From Amycolatopsis albispora (GTDB lineage: Bacteria > Actinomycetota > Actinomycetes > Mycobacteriales > Pseudonocardiaceae): a stretch of 64,000 nt of DNA. The stretch is from the NCBI RefSeq assembly GCF_003312875.1, contig NZ_CP015163.1, positions 3,224,001 through 3,288,000 of the forward strand, read 5' to 3'. This document shows positions 42,639-51,345 of the stretch, one piece after another; the stretch's first letter is position 1, and every line of letters begins with the position of its first letter. The position numbers and the translations under genes were made by a program. Under the pieces are notes generated by a model. The model did not search any database. It was not told the DNA's origin and was given only the letters and a program-made list of their open reading frames with translations.

Positions 42639-43777
42639 GCGCATCCGCGCAGGTCCAGCCAGGTGGCGGTACGGTCACCGACGTGGAGGACCGGCTGGAA
42701 TCCGAGGATCTGCGTGGCCTGGACGAGCGGCGCCGGCTGCTGCTCGCGCTGGGCATGCTCTGCTACCCGTTCCTGGCCGGCGTCGGCGTCGCCCAGCACA
42801 CGCGCGGCGCCGGCCTCGTCGTCGGCTACCTGCTGCTGGTGGCCGTCTCCGCTTGCTACCTGGCCATCGTGGTGGCCTCGATGCGATCGGCATGGCGGGC
42901 CTACTGGTGGCTGCTGGCGCTCATGACGGTGCTGGCCGTGCTGGTCGCGCCGCTGGCGCACGAGAACGTGCTGATCCTCGCCGCGGTGATCGTGCCGGCA
43001 GCGGCAGCGCGCGTTGGCGGTCGAGCGGCGCTTGGTCTCGTGGGTCTGGGCGCCGCAGGGTGCGTCGTGGTGCCGATGCTGGTGCCCGGCTGGAGCACCG
43101 ACCCGGCCTGGTACTACGCCGTGGCCGTGGTGTTCACCGCACTGCTGGTCCACGCCTTCAGCCGCACCGCTACGGCCAACCAGCAGCTGCGCGAGGCCAG
43201 GGCGGAAGTGGCCAGGCTGGCCTCGGAGGCCGAGCGCAACCGGATCGCCCGCGACCTGCACGACCTGCTGGGCCATTCGCTCACCGCCATCACCGTGAAG
43301 AGCGGCCTGGCCCGACGGCTGGCCGTCGGCGCACCGCCTGCGGCGCTGGCCGAGATGGAATCGGTGGAGCAGTTGGCCCGCCAGGCGTTGACCGACGTGC
43401 GGGCCGCGGTGTCCGGTTACCAGGACGTCACGCTCGCGGGCGAGCTCGCCCGCGGTCGGGAGCTGTTGCGGGCAGCGGGGGTCGCCGCCGACCTGCCCAC
43501 CGCCTACGACGGGGTGCCGCCGGAACGGCAGGAGCTGTTCGGCTGGGTCGTGCGGGAAGGGGTGACGAACGTGGTGCGGCACGCGCGGGCCAGCCGGTGC
43601 ACGGTCGAGCTGACCGCGTCCTCCGTGGAGGTGCGCGACGACGGGGTCGGCGGCCCGGCCGGCGCGGGATCCGGGCTGGACGGCCTGCGGGCCAGGGTGG
43701 CGGCGGCCGGTGGAATGCTGACCGCCGGCCCGTCGCGGCCCCGTGGGTGGTCACTGCGGGTGGAGGCGTCGGCATGA
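42635..43777 (+). CDS. Sensor histidine kinase (HisKA_3/NarL type)
   Basis: 380 residues from GTG 42635. Five or six membrane helices (about 30-165) precede a dimerisation helix with the phospho-acceptor His in RNRIARDLHDLLGHSLTAIT, then a HATPase_c domain with N-box GVTNVVRHARAS and G-box VEVRDDGVGGP. This is the DesK/LiaS-like class. It is coupled at both ends by 4-bp overlaps with the membrane protein and the regulator. The stimulus is unknown; the membrane-embedded sensor suggests envelope stress. Confidence 0.93.
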   Translation: MSASAQVQPGGGTVTDVEDRLESEDLRGLDERRRLLLALGMLCYPFLAGVGVAQHTRGAGLVVGYLLLVAVSACYLAIVVASMRSAWRAYWWLLALMTVLAVLVAPLAHENVLILAAVIVPAAAARVGGRAALGLVGLGAAGCVVVPMLVPGWSTDPAWYYAVAVVFTALLVHAFSRTATANQQLREARAEVARLASEAERNRIARDLHDLLGHSLTAITVKSGLARRLAVGAPPAALAEMESVEQLARQALTDVRAAVSGYQDVTLAGELARGRELLRAAGVAADLPTAYDGVPPERQELFGWVVREGVTNVVRHARASRCTVELTASSVEVRDDGVGGPAGAGSGLDGLRARVAAAGGMLTAGPSRPRGWSLRVEASA

Positions 43778-44382
43778 CGATCCGGCTGCTGCTCGCCGAC
43801 GACCAAGAACTGATCCGACAGGCACTGCACGTGATGCTCGACCTCGAACCGGACTTCGAGGTGGTGGCCTCGGTCGGCCGCGGCGACGAGGTGACCGCCG
43901 CGGCACTGGAACACCGCCCCCACGTCGCGCTACTGGACATCGACATGCCCGGGCTGGACGGACTCGCGGCGGCCGCCGTGCTCACCGCACAGGTACCCGA
44001 CTGCCGCGTGATCATCCTGACCACCTTCGGCCGCACCGGCTACCTACGCCGGGCCATGGAGGCCGGCGCCGTCGGGTTCGTCGTGAAGGACGCCCCGGCC
44101 GACACACTCGCCGACGCCATCCGGCGGGTAGCGGCTGGCGAGCGGGTGGTGGACCCGGCGCTGGCCGCGGCCACGCTGGCGGCCGGCCAGTCGCCGCTCA
44201 CCGCCCGCGAACGCGACGTACTCATCGCCGCCCGCTCCGGCGCCACCGTGGCCGAGATCGCGGCTCGCCTGTACCTCGCCGAGGGCACCGTCCGGAACTA
44301 CCTGTCCGGGGCCACCACCAAAACCGGCACCCGCAACCGGATGGAGGCCCTGCGGGCGGCCGACGAGCGCGGCTGGCTGTAA
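43774..44382 (+). CDS. NarL/LuxR-family response regulator
   Basis: 202 residues from ATG 43774 (ATGA overlap). The receiver has its acidic pair in LLADDQEL, phospho-acceptor Asp in VALLDIDMPGLDG, switch Thr in IILTTFG and Lys in FVVKDAP. The C-terminal LuxR-type HTH reads LTARERDVLIAARSGATVAE and GTVRNYLSGATTKTGTRNR. Cognate partner of the preceding kinase. Targets are not visible; the membrane protein operon itself is a common one. Confidence 0.94.
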   Translation: MTIRLLLADDQELIRQALHVMLDLEPDFEVVASVGRGDEVTAAALEHRPHVALLDIDMPGLDGLAAAAVLTAQVPDCRVIILTTFGRTGYLRRAMEAGAVGFVVKDAPADTLADAIRRVAAGERVVDPALAAATLAAGQSPLTARERDVLIAARSGATVAEIAARLYLAEGTVRNYLSGATTKTGTRNRMEALRAADERGWL

Positions 44383-44592
44383 CCGCTCTCACCCCCGCCG
44401 CCGCCCGACCAGTCGGCCAGACAGACCCGAGCGGCCAGCTTCCCGAGGTCGGTGAGGAACGATGTGGTTAGCACGTCAGCCAGGGACAGCAACAGCCGCA
44501 CATCCCCGGAGCTGCGAAACTTCTTGCTCAGGTAGGCACGCAGGCGTCGACCGTGTCACGAAGACCAGCCCGGGCAAACGGATCAAAGTCCC

Positions 44593-44639
44593 ACTGGCCA
44601 ACAACACGCTCAACTGGCCAACTGAAGCGCGCAGTCACA
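44593..44639. repeat. Right inverted repeat flanking the two-component module
   Basis: 47-bp inverted partner of 41881-41928. It lies between the response regulator and the IS256-type element, whose inverted repeat begins only about 17 bp further on. The rest of the interval 44383-44592 holds no supported gene. Confidence 0.85.
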
Positions 44640-44656
44640 CAGACAGGCGCTAGTTG

Positions 44657-46061
44657 GGGTCTGTCCCGTGATCGGTGTTTCCGGCGTTGTTGATCAGTAG
44701 GTTTCGGCTCCCTGCCAGCGGTCACCGAAGGTGATGGCGAAGGCGTTGATCACGGGCTTCCAGCGCATCGTCCATCGGGCGCGGCCTGTCCCGGTCGGGT
44801 CCAGGCTGCGGGTCACAAGATACAGGCACTTCATCGCGGCCTGCTCGGTCGGGAAATGCCCGCGTGCGCGGATCGCCCGCCGGTAGCGGGCGTTCAGCGA
44901 TTCGATCGCGTTTGTGGAGCAGATCATCGCCCTGATCTCGACGTCGTAGTCGAGGAACGGCGTGAACTCATCCCAGGCGTTGCGCCACAGGCGAATCACC
45001 GCTGCGTGCTTCGCGCCCCATTTCTCTTCGAATTCGTCGAGAGCGGTCACCGCGGCGTCCGAGCTGGGTGCGGTGTAGATGGGTTTGATGTCGCGTTTCA
45101 CCGCGTCCCAGTCCCGGCGGGACACGAGCCGGAAGGTGTTGCGGATCAGGTGAACAACGCAGGTCTGGACAATGGTTTGCGGCCACACGTTCGTCACGAC
45201 GTCAGGCAGGCCTTTGAGGCCGTCGCAGACGAGGAAGAACACGTCCCGCACTCCGCGGTTCTTCAGGTCGATCAACACACTCATCCAGAACTTCGCGCCC
45301 TCGCCACCGACGCCCATCCACAGGCCCAGGACGTCCTTGCGACCGTCCACGGTGACGCCGATGGCGGCGTAGACCGGGCGGTTGGCGACCTGCCCGTCAC
45401 GGACCTTGACGTGGATGGCGTCGATGAACACCGCGGCGTAGACCGCGTCCAGCGGGCGGCTGGACCACTCGTTCATCTCGGCGACGACCTTGTGGGTAAT
45501 CCGCGAGATCGTCTCCTTCGACACCGCGGCACCATAAATCTCGTCGAAATGCGCCGAAATCTCCCCGGTAGTCATTCCCTTCGCGTACAACGACAAGACG
45601 ATCTCGTCCACCTCGGTGAGCCGACGCTGCCGCTTCTTCACGATCTGCGGCTCGAAAGTGCTCTCCCGATCTCGCGGTACATTGATTTCGACCTCGCCCG
45701 CGGCGTCCGAGATCACCGTTTTCGCCCGGGTGCCGTTGCGCACGTTCGCCGACTCGCGATCCGGGCCGGCCTGGTTCTTCTCATGCCCGAGATGCTCGGT
45801 CATTTCCTCGTTGAGCGCGGTTTCCAGCACGTTCTTGGTGAACAGCTTCAGCAACCCGTCCGGGCCGGTCAGCGCCAGGCCCGCGCCTTGGCCTCGGCCA
45901 CCATCGCCGCCGCGGCGGCCTGCTCCGGCGACAGCTCCCGCGCCGGCTTGGACTCACGCTTGCGTGGACTCACAACCTCAGATGTCATCACTCACAGTGC
46001 CCATCCCGCCGGACCTCAGCCCAGCGTGTCGGGCCGGAAACACCGATCTTGGAACAGTCCC
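44657..46061. mobile_element. IS256-family insertion sequence
   Basis: Imperfect terminal inverted repeats at 44657-44685 and 46033-46061 share GATCGGTGTTTCCGGC and the pattern GGGxCTGTxCC. About 1,405 bp enclose one reverse-strand transposase gene. The flanking octamers differ, so I see no 8-bp target duplication. The element may have recombined with another copy or lost a flank. The transposase gene carries a frameshift. Confidence 0.82.
44694..45988 (-). pseudogene. IS256-type (Mutator) transposase, frameshifted
   Basis: The original ATG is at 45988 and reads TSEVVSPRKRESKPARELSP. After about 37 residues the frame breaks at the three-C run 45880-45882 (plus strand); one extra base would give AKARGLALTGPDGLLKLFTK and a 431-residue protein. 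The rest (386 codons from a TTG at 45854) keeps the DDE core: AVFIDAIHVKVRDG, VFFLVCDGLKGLPDV and CSTNAIESLNARYRRA. Family transposases copy the element via a circular intermediate. It would be inactive unless the frameshift is an error. Confidence 0.88.
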
Positions 46062-46250
46062 GACCGCTCCCGTTTCACTCCAAGGGGTTGCCGGGTTGCC
46101 GTGGTGGTGGTGGGCCAGGGCGGGTGGCTTCCTTGGTTTCGCGGCGCTCGCGGGCGCGGCGCTGCTGGCGGGATTCGCTCACCCCGGCCATGTCGGCACT
46201 CGAACACCGCCACTGCCGAGTGCGCGCAGTCCCCCCTCTGCATTTCCGTG

Positions 46251-46343
46251 ACGGCGCGTCGTATCGCCGAACGAACCCACAACATCGTCCGCTGGACCGA
46301 GCGCGACCGCGGCGGCCACTTCCCGGGGCTGGAACAGCCCGCG
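46251..46343 (+). pseudogene. Epoxide-hydrolase C-terminal fragment
   Basis: About 30 codons read RRIAERTHNIVRWTERDRGG followed by HFPGLEQP. This is the conserved C-terminal block of epoxide hydrolases with the catalytic His (DRGGHF). Nothing of the upstream protein remains. A relic left by insertion or recombination beside the IS256-type element. Confidence 0.7.
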
Positions 46344-46439
46344 ACGACGTCGCACCTTCTACCAGCAACTGCGTCGCGCGGGTCGGCTCGATCGTCGTCA
46401 GGCCCATCGCGGTAAGACGTGGCGCCGGCGGCAACGACC

Positions 46440-46793
46440 GGGGGACGCGTCGGCCGCGTGCTGCGGCGAGGGCGGTGTTGGCCGTCGTAGGGCGGGCCGA
46501 GCTCGCGTTTGGGCTGGTGGCAACCTCGGTAGTTCTTGTATGGGGGTCACGTCTGGGGCGACGTTGCCGTAGCCGCTGTCGGCGAGCAGGTGCAGACTGG
46601 TGCGGTGGACGTGGTCGCGAATGTGTTGGTAGCGGGCTGTGGTGGTGTAGTTGGTCGAGCCGGGCAGCCTGTCGGAGATCCACAGCAGCCAGCGCCGGCG
46701 TGACCCGGTGGCGCGGCGGTGCGCGCGGATGATCCGGGTGAGCTTGGTGAGTGTCCGGGGTAGGCAACGCGATCGCAGACGGGGAGAAAGCAT
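46440..46793 (-). pseudogene. IS5-type transposase remnant with internal deletion
   Basis: The frame starts at an ATG (46793) with an IS5-like N-terminus (LTKLTRIIRAHRRATGSRRR). It jumps directly to the C-terminal catalytic part (LLWISDRLPGSTNYTTTARY; LLADSGYGNVAPDVTP) and shifts frame into PYKNYRGCHQPKRELGPPYD. The N-proximal half of the DDE domain is missing. Non-functional relic. Confidence 0.65.
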
Positions 46794-46794
46794 A

Positions 46795-46853
46795 GCGAAG
46801 CTCCTGGTAGTGCATGTTTGTTGGCCGATACACGCGCCTACCAGAAGCTTCGC
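46795..46853. repeat. Inverted repeat upstream of the IS5-type remnant
   Basis: 16-bp arms, 46795-46810 and 46838-46853, with one mismatch, separated by 27 bp (GCGAAGCTCCTGGTAG against CTACCAGAAGCTTCGC). Located just before the transposase start, it could be part of the IS end or a hairpin that limits external readthrough into the transposase. Confidence 0.6.
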
Positions 46854-46907
46854 GGTGTCCAGCTCGACGATACCCTCACCAAGCCAAACCAGGTTGGAAA
46901 AGGCTCA

Positions 46908-47342
46908 TTACACTGGTCGGCAAGGGGTCGCGGGAGTGTGCGGATGGAGGGAGCTGATGTTCAGCTCTCGGCCGTACTGCCAGGTGTTTCCCCGCCAGTT
47001 TCCGACCTTCCACAGACCTCTTTCGAATTTAATGTCGATATAGGTGCACCAAACGGTGCCGGTCCGATTCCAGACCGAACGAGTCTTGTCGCCCCAGTCG
47101 CCTCGGGGGTGAGCGACATTGTGCAAATTGGACTCACCACCAGAACCAATATCATAGCCTAGCATATTGCCCGTGCCATCACGGCCGTCCCACATGCAGA
47201 AGAAGCCAGCTGGGCAATCCGAGTATGCGGCAACTGACACAGTTCCATCGCTGCTCGGTGCCGCATGAGCGGTGGCTGCGGGCGCGGCGGCGACAAGCGC
47301 GGCTAGTCCTAGCGCGGCGCATAGACCTTTGAACTTGGGCAT
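46908..47342 (-). CDS. Secreted peptidase-inhibitor family I36-like protein
   Basis: 144 residues from ATG 47342; AAAGGAAA lies upstream, while the longer frame start lacks a site. Signal peptide GLCAALGLAALVAAAPAATA with cleavage near AHA. The mature part, SDCPAGFFCMWDGRDGTGNM, is the I36 (SMI-like) beta/gamma-crystallin pattern with paired cysteines, and RSVWNRTGTVWCTYIDIKFE completes it. Family members inhibit metalloproteases or have uncharacterised secreted roles. Confidence 0.8.
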   Translation of the reverse strand: MPKFKGLCAALGLAALVAAAPAATAHAAPSSDGTVSVAAYSDCPAGFFCMWDGRDGTGNMLGYDIGSGGESNLHNVAHPRGDWGDKTRSVWNRTGTVWCTYIDIKFERGLWKVGNWRGNTWQYGRELNISSLHPHTPATPCRPV

Positions 47343-48601
47343 GCTTTTGTTTCCTTTCTCGATTGTTAGTGCTCCACGTTCCGGTGGCGTCCTCGGTCCC
47401 CCTCGGAGCGAGGCGCTGTTTCCGGCGACCGGCCTTGGTCGGGATTGGCCAGTACGACAATCACCGTCTCGCACGCAACCCCCGGTGTCACCATCAGCCG
47501 CTAAGCAGAGGCTTCGGTGAACAGACGGGCAAGCGGTGGACTCGGGTACACCGAGGCAGCGGTGCGTACTGGCCGCGCTCGCGGGCGACTCCGGGCAGGC
47601 CGTGCTGGTTAGACCGGCTGGTTGAGCGGGCCTGAAGACCCTCGCTTTACCGACTGTGCTGCGATGGTCCAGAAGGTGCCCTTGTTGCCGGTCACGGCCT
47701 TGAAGGGCAGCGGCAGAGCTGCCTCAGCGGTGTCCGCGGTTGCGATTCTGGCGGACAATGCCGGACGGGCGGCGAGCGGGCGAAAAGCCGTTTCATTGCC
47801 TCTCCCTCGATTGTTGGTCACTTGCTCTTGGGTCGGCCGTAGTCCTCTGTGGGCCGGCGGCCGAGGGACCTCGATCCGCTGCATGTTCAACGCGAGTCCC
47901 GGAGATCGTTGTACGCTGTTTGCTGTGTCCGGCGCCGGAACTCTGCAGCCGGACAACAACGTCCGGACAAGGGTTGAGGTGGGTTCGAGAGCCGTCGCCA
48001 ATAGTCGGTGAACGACGTCGTCAGCTCGCTACGCAGGTGGTCCGCCGGTGACGCAAGAACCTCCCGCGCCTGCTCACAGCCCGCGGGAGCCACCTCGTCG
48101 TCGGTCACGGCACTGACCACAAGTCCGACCGACCTCGGTCCGGGTGTGTTCACGTTGCCAGTGAGTGCTTGGGCTTCGCGGCGGGCCGGTGCCCCAGTCC
48201 CGATCGTCGGCGGCGAGGCCCGTGTCGAGCATTGCGCGTCGTCGACCGAGGAAGTCCTGCCGATGGGTCCGGTGCATCAGGGTGATGACGACGATGGACA
48301 TCGGCTGGTGGAGCTGGCTGGACCTGACGAAGGCCGCGGGCACGGGCCCCCGGCGTTCGCTATTGGTAGTCGCCAGGGTGCTTGTGCCGCCTCCGCGCTC
48401 GGCCTGACCCCGACCAGAGTGGCGCCTTCAGCGACTCACTGCTGGCCGACCGGCTCGGCTTGGACAACATCGGCCACACTCCGCTGTATCTGCTTGCCTC
48501 GGGTACGCCGGCCGTAGAGGTCCCGAGGTGTCCCGCCATAGGCGACCTCGCGCGCCCTTCCAAGACACCGCCCTGGGCCGCACCGGCCTCGACCGGTAAA
48601 G
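47343..48601. other. 1.26-kb stretch without a supported gene
   Basis: Several 80-170 codon open frames lie on both strands, but they overlap each other, have atypical composition and no ribosome-binding sites. I recognise no family. This is where the WD40 repeats of the neighbouring nSTAND1 gene would normally be. They are absent, so the stretch may be scrambled remnant DNA. Confidence 0.45.
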
Positions 48602-50374
48602 TCATTTGTCGAGTGCGCGACGTGGCGTACTGCCTGGAGTCGCCACCTGGAGCCAGTGCGACCCAGCGTCGGCTAACGTCGTTGACCTCGGGGAATGGGC
48701 TGCCGTGGTGCACGGGTAGGCCATGATCGATATCGCCATGAGGAATACCAGTACGACGGACACGACGAGTCGCCGTTGGCGGAGTGTCATCCGTCGGCGT
48801 GTGTCGTGATCCCGTTTCTCAGCGGCCACGCTGGCGTCGAGAAACGCTCGCTCCGCGGTGTTCGGATACCAGGTGCGGTCGGCCCAGGCGCGGAGGAGTG
48901 CGAGTCGGGTACCGCGGAGCAACGCGCTGCGGTCTCGGTCGTGACGTTCCCACAGTGCGGTGGCATCGCTAAGTTCGCGGTGGAGCCGCCGGCCCTCGCG
49001 GTCTTGGCCCAGCCACGCCCGGAGACGCGGCCACACGTGGACCAGTGCCTCGTGTGCCAGTTCGAGATAGTTCGTGCCACGCACCAGCAGCCGTGCCCGG
49101 ATGAACAGCCCGACGACGTCGGCGACAGCGGGGTCGTCGTGCAGTTCCCGCACCTTGACGGCGCACGCAACGTCCTGGGCTTCCTCACCGGGTGCAGTCA
49201 GTCGTTGAAACACATAGCGGGCAGCGTTTTGCCGCTGTTGGTCAAGCGCGGTGAAGACGGCTTCGGCGGTGTTCGCCAAGGCAGCGTCGAAGCCTCCGCT
49301 GGCTTCGAAAGCGGCGAGGGTGAGGGTGTTGCCTTTGCGGCGCCGCCACGTCTCGAGCAGGGCCTGTGATAGCCACGGCAGCGCACCAGACTGATTGTGT
49401 GCGAGCGCTACGAGCGTGGCGAGCAAGCCGCTCTCGACCGCGCACCTGGCACGGCCAGCCGGCTGGGAAATCGCCCGGCGCAGCTCGTCCGGACTCATCG
49501 GGCCGACGGCGACCTTTGCGCCCCGGAGAGCGTCGGCTAGCTCCGGGAGCCGCACGCACTGCGGCAGAACGTCAGCACACACACCGAGCACGACGCGGCA
49601 GCGGCTGTCGTCAGCCGTGGCCGCGTTGAGTAGCGCGGCGACAAACCGCGTTCGTTCGTGATCGTCCTGGCAGGTCGTGAACAGTTCGTCGAACTGGTCA
49701 ACGATGATCACCACGTCGCCCACCGCTGGGCAGGAGCCAACCAGCTGCGAGACCTGCCGGTGCAAACCTCCGGAGTCGCTCATCAGATCCTCGCGCACGC
49801 TCGCCACGGCGTTCTTGGTGAGCGCCGCGAGCCGGATCGCGCACTCCTCAAAAGGGTGAGCACCGGGGGTGGACATGAGAACGAGGCCGGTCAATCTCGG
49901 GACTAGGCCGGCGTGCAGCAGCGAGGACGTCCCGGATCCCGACGGGCCGACGACCGCCACCAGTCTCTGTTGCGTGATCCGGTGGAGAAGGTCATCAACA
50001 AGGCGTTCACGGCCGAAGAACCACTCGGCGTCCTCGCTGCCGTAGGCACGCAGGCCGACATACGGCGCACCTTCGGAGATCGGACTGTCGGCAGGCGTGG
50101 CCGCGGTGCTCAGCTCCACGGCGACCGACCGCCACCGCTGCTCCCACTCCTCGACGTCCCCGCCACAAGCCCGCACATACGCCAGCGTCACCTCCAGGCT
50201 CGGCAACCGGCGCCCACCGGCCGCGTCAGACAACGTCGTCGACGAGTAGTGCGCACGCCGCGCCAATTCCCGATACGGCGGACTACCTGCCTTCACCCGC
50301 AGGGCCCTCAGAGCAGCGGCAAAGTGCGAAAGGGCGGAACCATCCGACTCCAACGGCCGTTCAGCACGCGGCAT
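48602..50374 (-). CDS. HTH-nSTAND1 NTPase, truncated and with altered P-loop
   Basis: 590 residues from ATG 50374. An XRE-like HTH (about 15-75; YRELARRAHYSSTTLSDAAG) is followed by an nSTAND1 domain (about 105-470; YVGLRAYGSEDAEWFFGRER, IIVDQFDELFTTC as Walker B) and one membrane helix (about 540-562). Walker A reads GPSGSGTSS (143-151): the invariant Lys is Thr, so nucleotide binding is doubtful. Homologues usually continue into WD40 repeats; here the protein ends about 30 residues after the membrane helix. nSTAND proteins are intracellular alarm receptors. It overlaps a small membrane-protein gene upstream. Confidence 0.8.
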   Translation of the reverse strand: MPRAERPLESDGSALSHFAAALRALRVKAGSPPYRELARRAHYSSTTLSDAAGGRRLPSLEVTLAYVRACGGDVEEWEQRWRSVAVELSTAATPADSPISEGAPYVGLRAYGSEDAEWFFGRERLVDDLLHRITQQRLVAVVGPSGSGTSSLLHAGLVPRLTGLVLMSTPGAHPFEECAIRLAALTKNAVASVREDLMSDSGGLHRQVSQLVGSCPAVGDVVIIVDQFDELFTTCQDDHERTRFVAALLNAATADDSRCRVVLGVCADVLPQCVRLPELADALRGAKVAVGPMSPDELRRAISQPAGRARCAVESGLLATLVALAHNQSGALPWLSQALLETWRRRKGNTLTLAAFEASGGFDAALANTAEAVFTALDQQRQNAARYVFQRLTAPGEEAQDVACAVKVRELHDDPAVADVVGLFIRARLLVRGTNYLELAHEALVHVWPRLRAWLGQDREGRRLHRELSDATALWERHDRDRSALLRGTRLALLRAWADRTWYPNTAERAFLDASVAAEKRDHDTRRRMTLRQRRLVVSVVLVFLMAISIMAYPCTTAAHSPRSTTLADAGSHWLQVATPGSTPRRALDK

Positions 50375-50516
50375 GCCTACCAACCCCTGCCAGGCCGGCT
50401 GCCGTCTCCGCGGCCACCGGCCCGAAGCTGGCGAGGCAGAACCCGGCGACCACACCGAGGAGCAGCAGGACCGCGGCGACCTTAAGAGCGCGCGAAGCCG
50501 ACAAGTGAACCCGCAT
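50361..50516 (-). CDS. 51-residue membrane protein upstream of nSTAND1
   Basis: ATG 50516 is preceded by AAAAGGGG, a good ribosome-binding site. The product begins MRVHLSASRALKV and has a single membrane helix (VAAVLLLLGVVAGFCLASFG) and a short Ala/Gly-rich tail. It ends 14 bp inside the nSTAND1 gene, so the two are translationally coupled. No family is recognisable at this length. It could be a membrane anchor or partner of the NTPase. Confidence 0.6.
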   Translation of the reverse strand: MRVHLSASRALKVAAVLLLLGVVAGFCLASFGPVAAETAAGLAGVGRHAAC

Positions 50517-50570
50517 CACAACCCCTTTTCGTCAGTCAGACGTTAAGAGTCTTCACGCTAGCCGCCTGGC

Positions 50571-50603
50571 CACCTTGTTGTCAAGGTGACGAGAAGCTAC
50601 GGT
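50571..50603 (+). promoter_or_regulatory. Promoter and palindromic operator of the NUDIX/nucleosidase/NLR operon
   Basis: TTGTTG (50575-50580), 17 bp, TACGGT (50598-50603), then 6 nt to the ATG at 50610: a leaderless promoter layout. The -35 box is embedded in a perfect 7-bp-arm palindrome, CACCTTG-TTGT-CAAGGTG (50571-50588). A repressor bound there would block polymerase. The NrtR-like first gene is the obvious candidate. The nSTAND1 operon diverges from 50516. Confidence 0.6.
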
Positions 50604-50609
50604 GGTGAC

Positions 50610-51335
50610 ATGCCTCAAGATCTACAACACCGACCCAAGGTCGCTTTGGCCGTCGACCTGGCGATTTTCACCGTGCGCGAAGATCGATTTCAAATCTTGC
50701 TCGTGGAACGGGCTAATCAGCCTTACCGCGGCCAGTTGGCGTTGCCTGGCGGTTTTATCGATACCGATGATGAAGACATCGATGTCACCGCTGCCCGGGA
50801 ACTGGCAGAGGAGACCGGGCTGACGGCCGATCGGCTGCATCTGGAACAGTTACGTACCTACGGCAGGCCAGATCGTGATCCTCGGGGAAGGGTGGTGACC
50901 GTGTGCTACTTGGCATTGATGCCCGATCTGCCCATTCCCGTCGCGGGCGGGGACGCTCGCTCCGCGCGCTGGGCACCGGTCGACGCGATCCTCACTGGCG
51001 AGGTGCACTTGGCGTTCGATCACCAGGTGATCGTTTCCGACGCGGTGGAACGCGCCCGCGGCAAACTCGAATATTCCAGCCTGGGCGCGGCCTTCTGCCC
51101 GGCGGAATTCACGATCAGCGAACTCCGCCGCGTGTACGAGATCGTCTGGGGACAGCAGCTCGATCCCCGCAACTTCCACCGCAAGATTACCAGCGTGGCA
51201 GGGTTTCTTGTGCCCACCGGTGAGCGAACGACCCGGGACGGTGGCCGCCCCGCCGCCCTCTACCGGCGCGGACCGGCCACGGTGATGCACCCGCCGATCC
51301 TGCGCGGACACAACCAGAACCATTCGGAAAGATGA
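50610..51335 (+). CDS. NUDIX hydrolase with C-terminal winged helix (NrtR-like regulator)
   Basis: 241 residues from ATG 50610 (a GTG eight codons upstream is possible). The NUDIX box is LPGGFIDTDDEDIDVTAA, continuing RELAEETGL (63-71), with REUxEExGU complete. The C-terminal third (FCPAEFTISELRRVYEIVWG; NFHRKITSVAGFLVPTGE) matches the winged HTH of NrtR regulators, which bind ADP-ribose in the NUDIX domain and release their operators. Family NrtR proteins control NAD metabolism. Here the gene heads an operon with a nucleosidase and an NLR-like receptor and may regulate it. An ADP-ribose pyrophosphatase role is the alternative. Confidence 0.88.
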   Translation: MPQDLQHRPKVALAVDLAIFTVREDRFQILLVERANQPYRGQLALPGGFIDTDDEDIDVTAARELAEETGLTADRLHLEQLRTYGRPDRDPRGRVVTVCYLALMPDLPIPVAGGDARSARWAPVDAILTGEVHLAFDHQVIVSDAVERARGKLEYSSLGAAFCPAEFTISELRRVYEIVWGQQLDPRNFHRKITSVAGFLVPTGERTTRDGGRPAALYRRGPATVMHPPILRGHNQNHSER

Positions 51336-51345
51336 CAGGTAACCA

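Noticed and set aside
44649..46069. 8-bp target duplication around the IS256-type element.
   Set aside because: The flanking octamers (near 44649-44656 and 46062-46069) are different.
47609..48011. Opposed 130-codon frames near 47.8 kb.
   Set aside because: Neither has a ribosome-binding site or family; the two strands are equally unconvincing.
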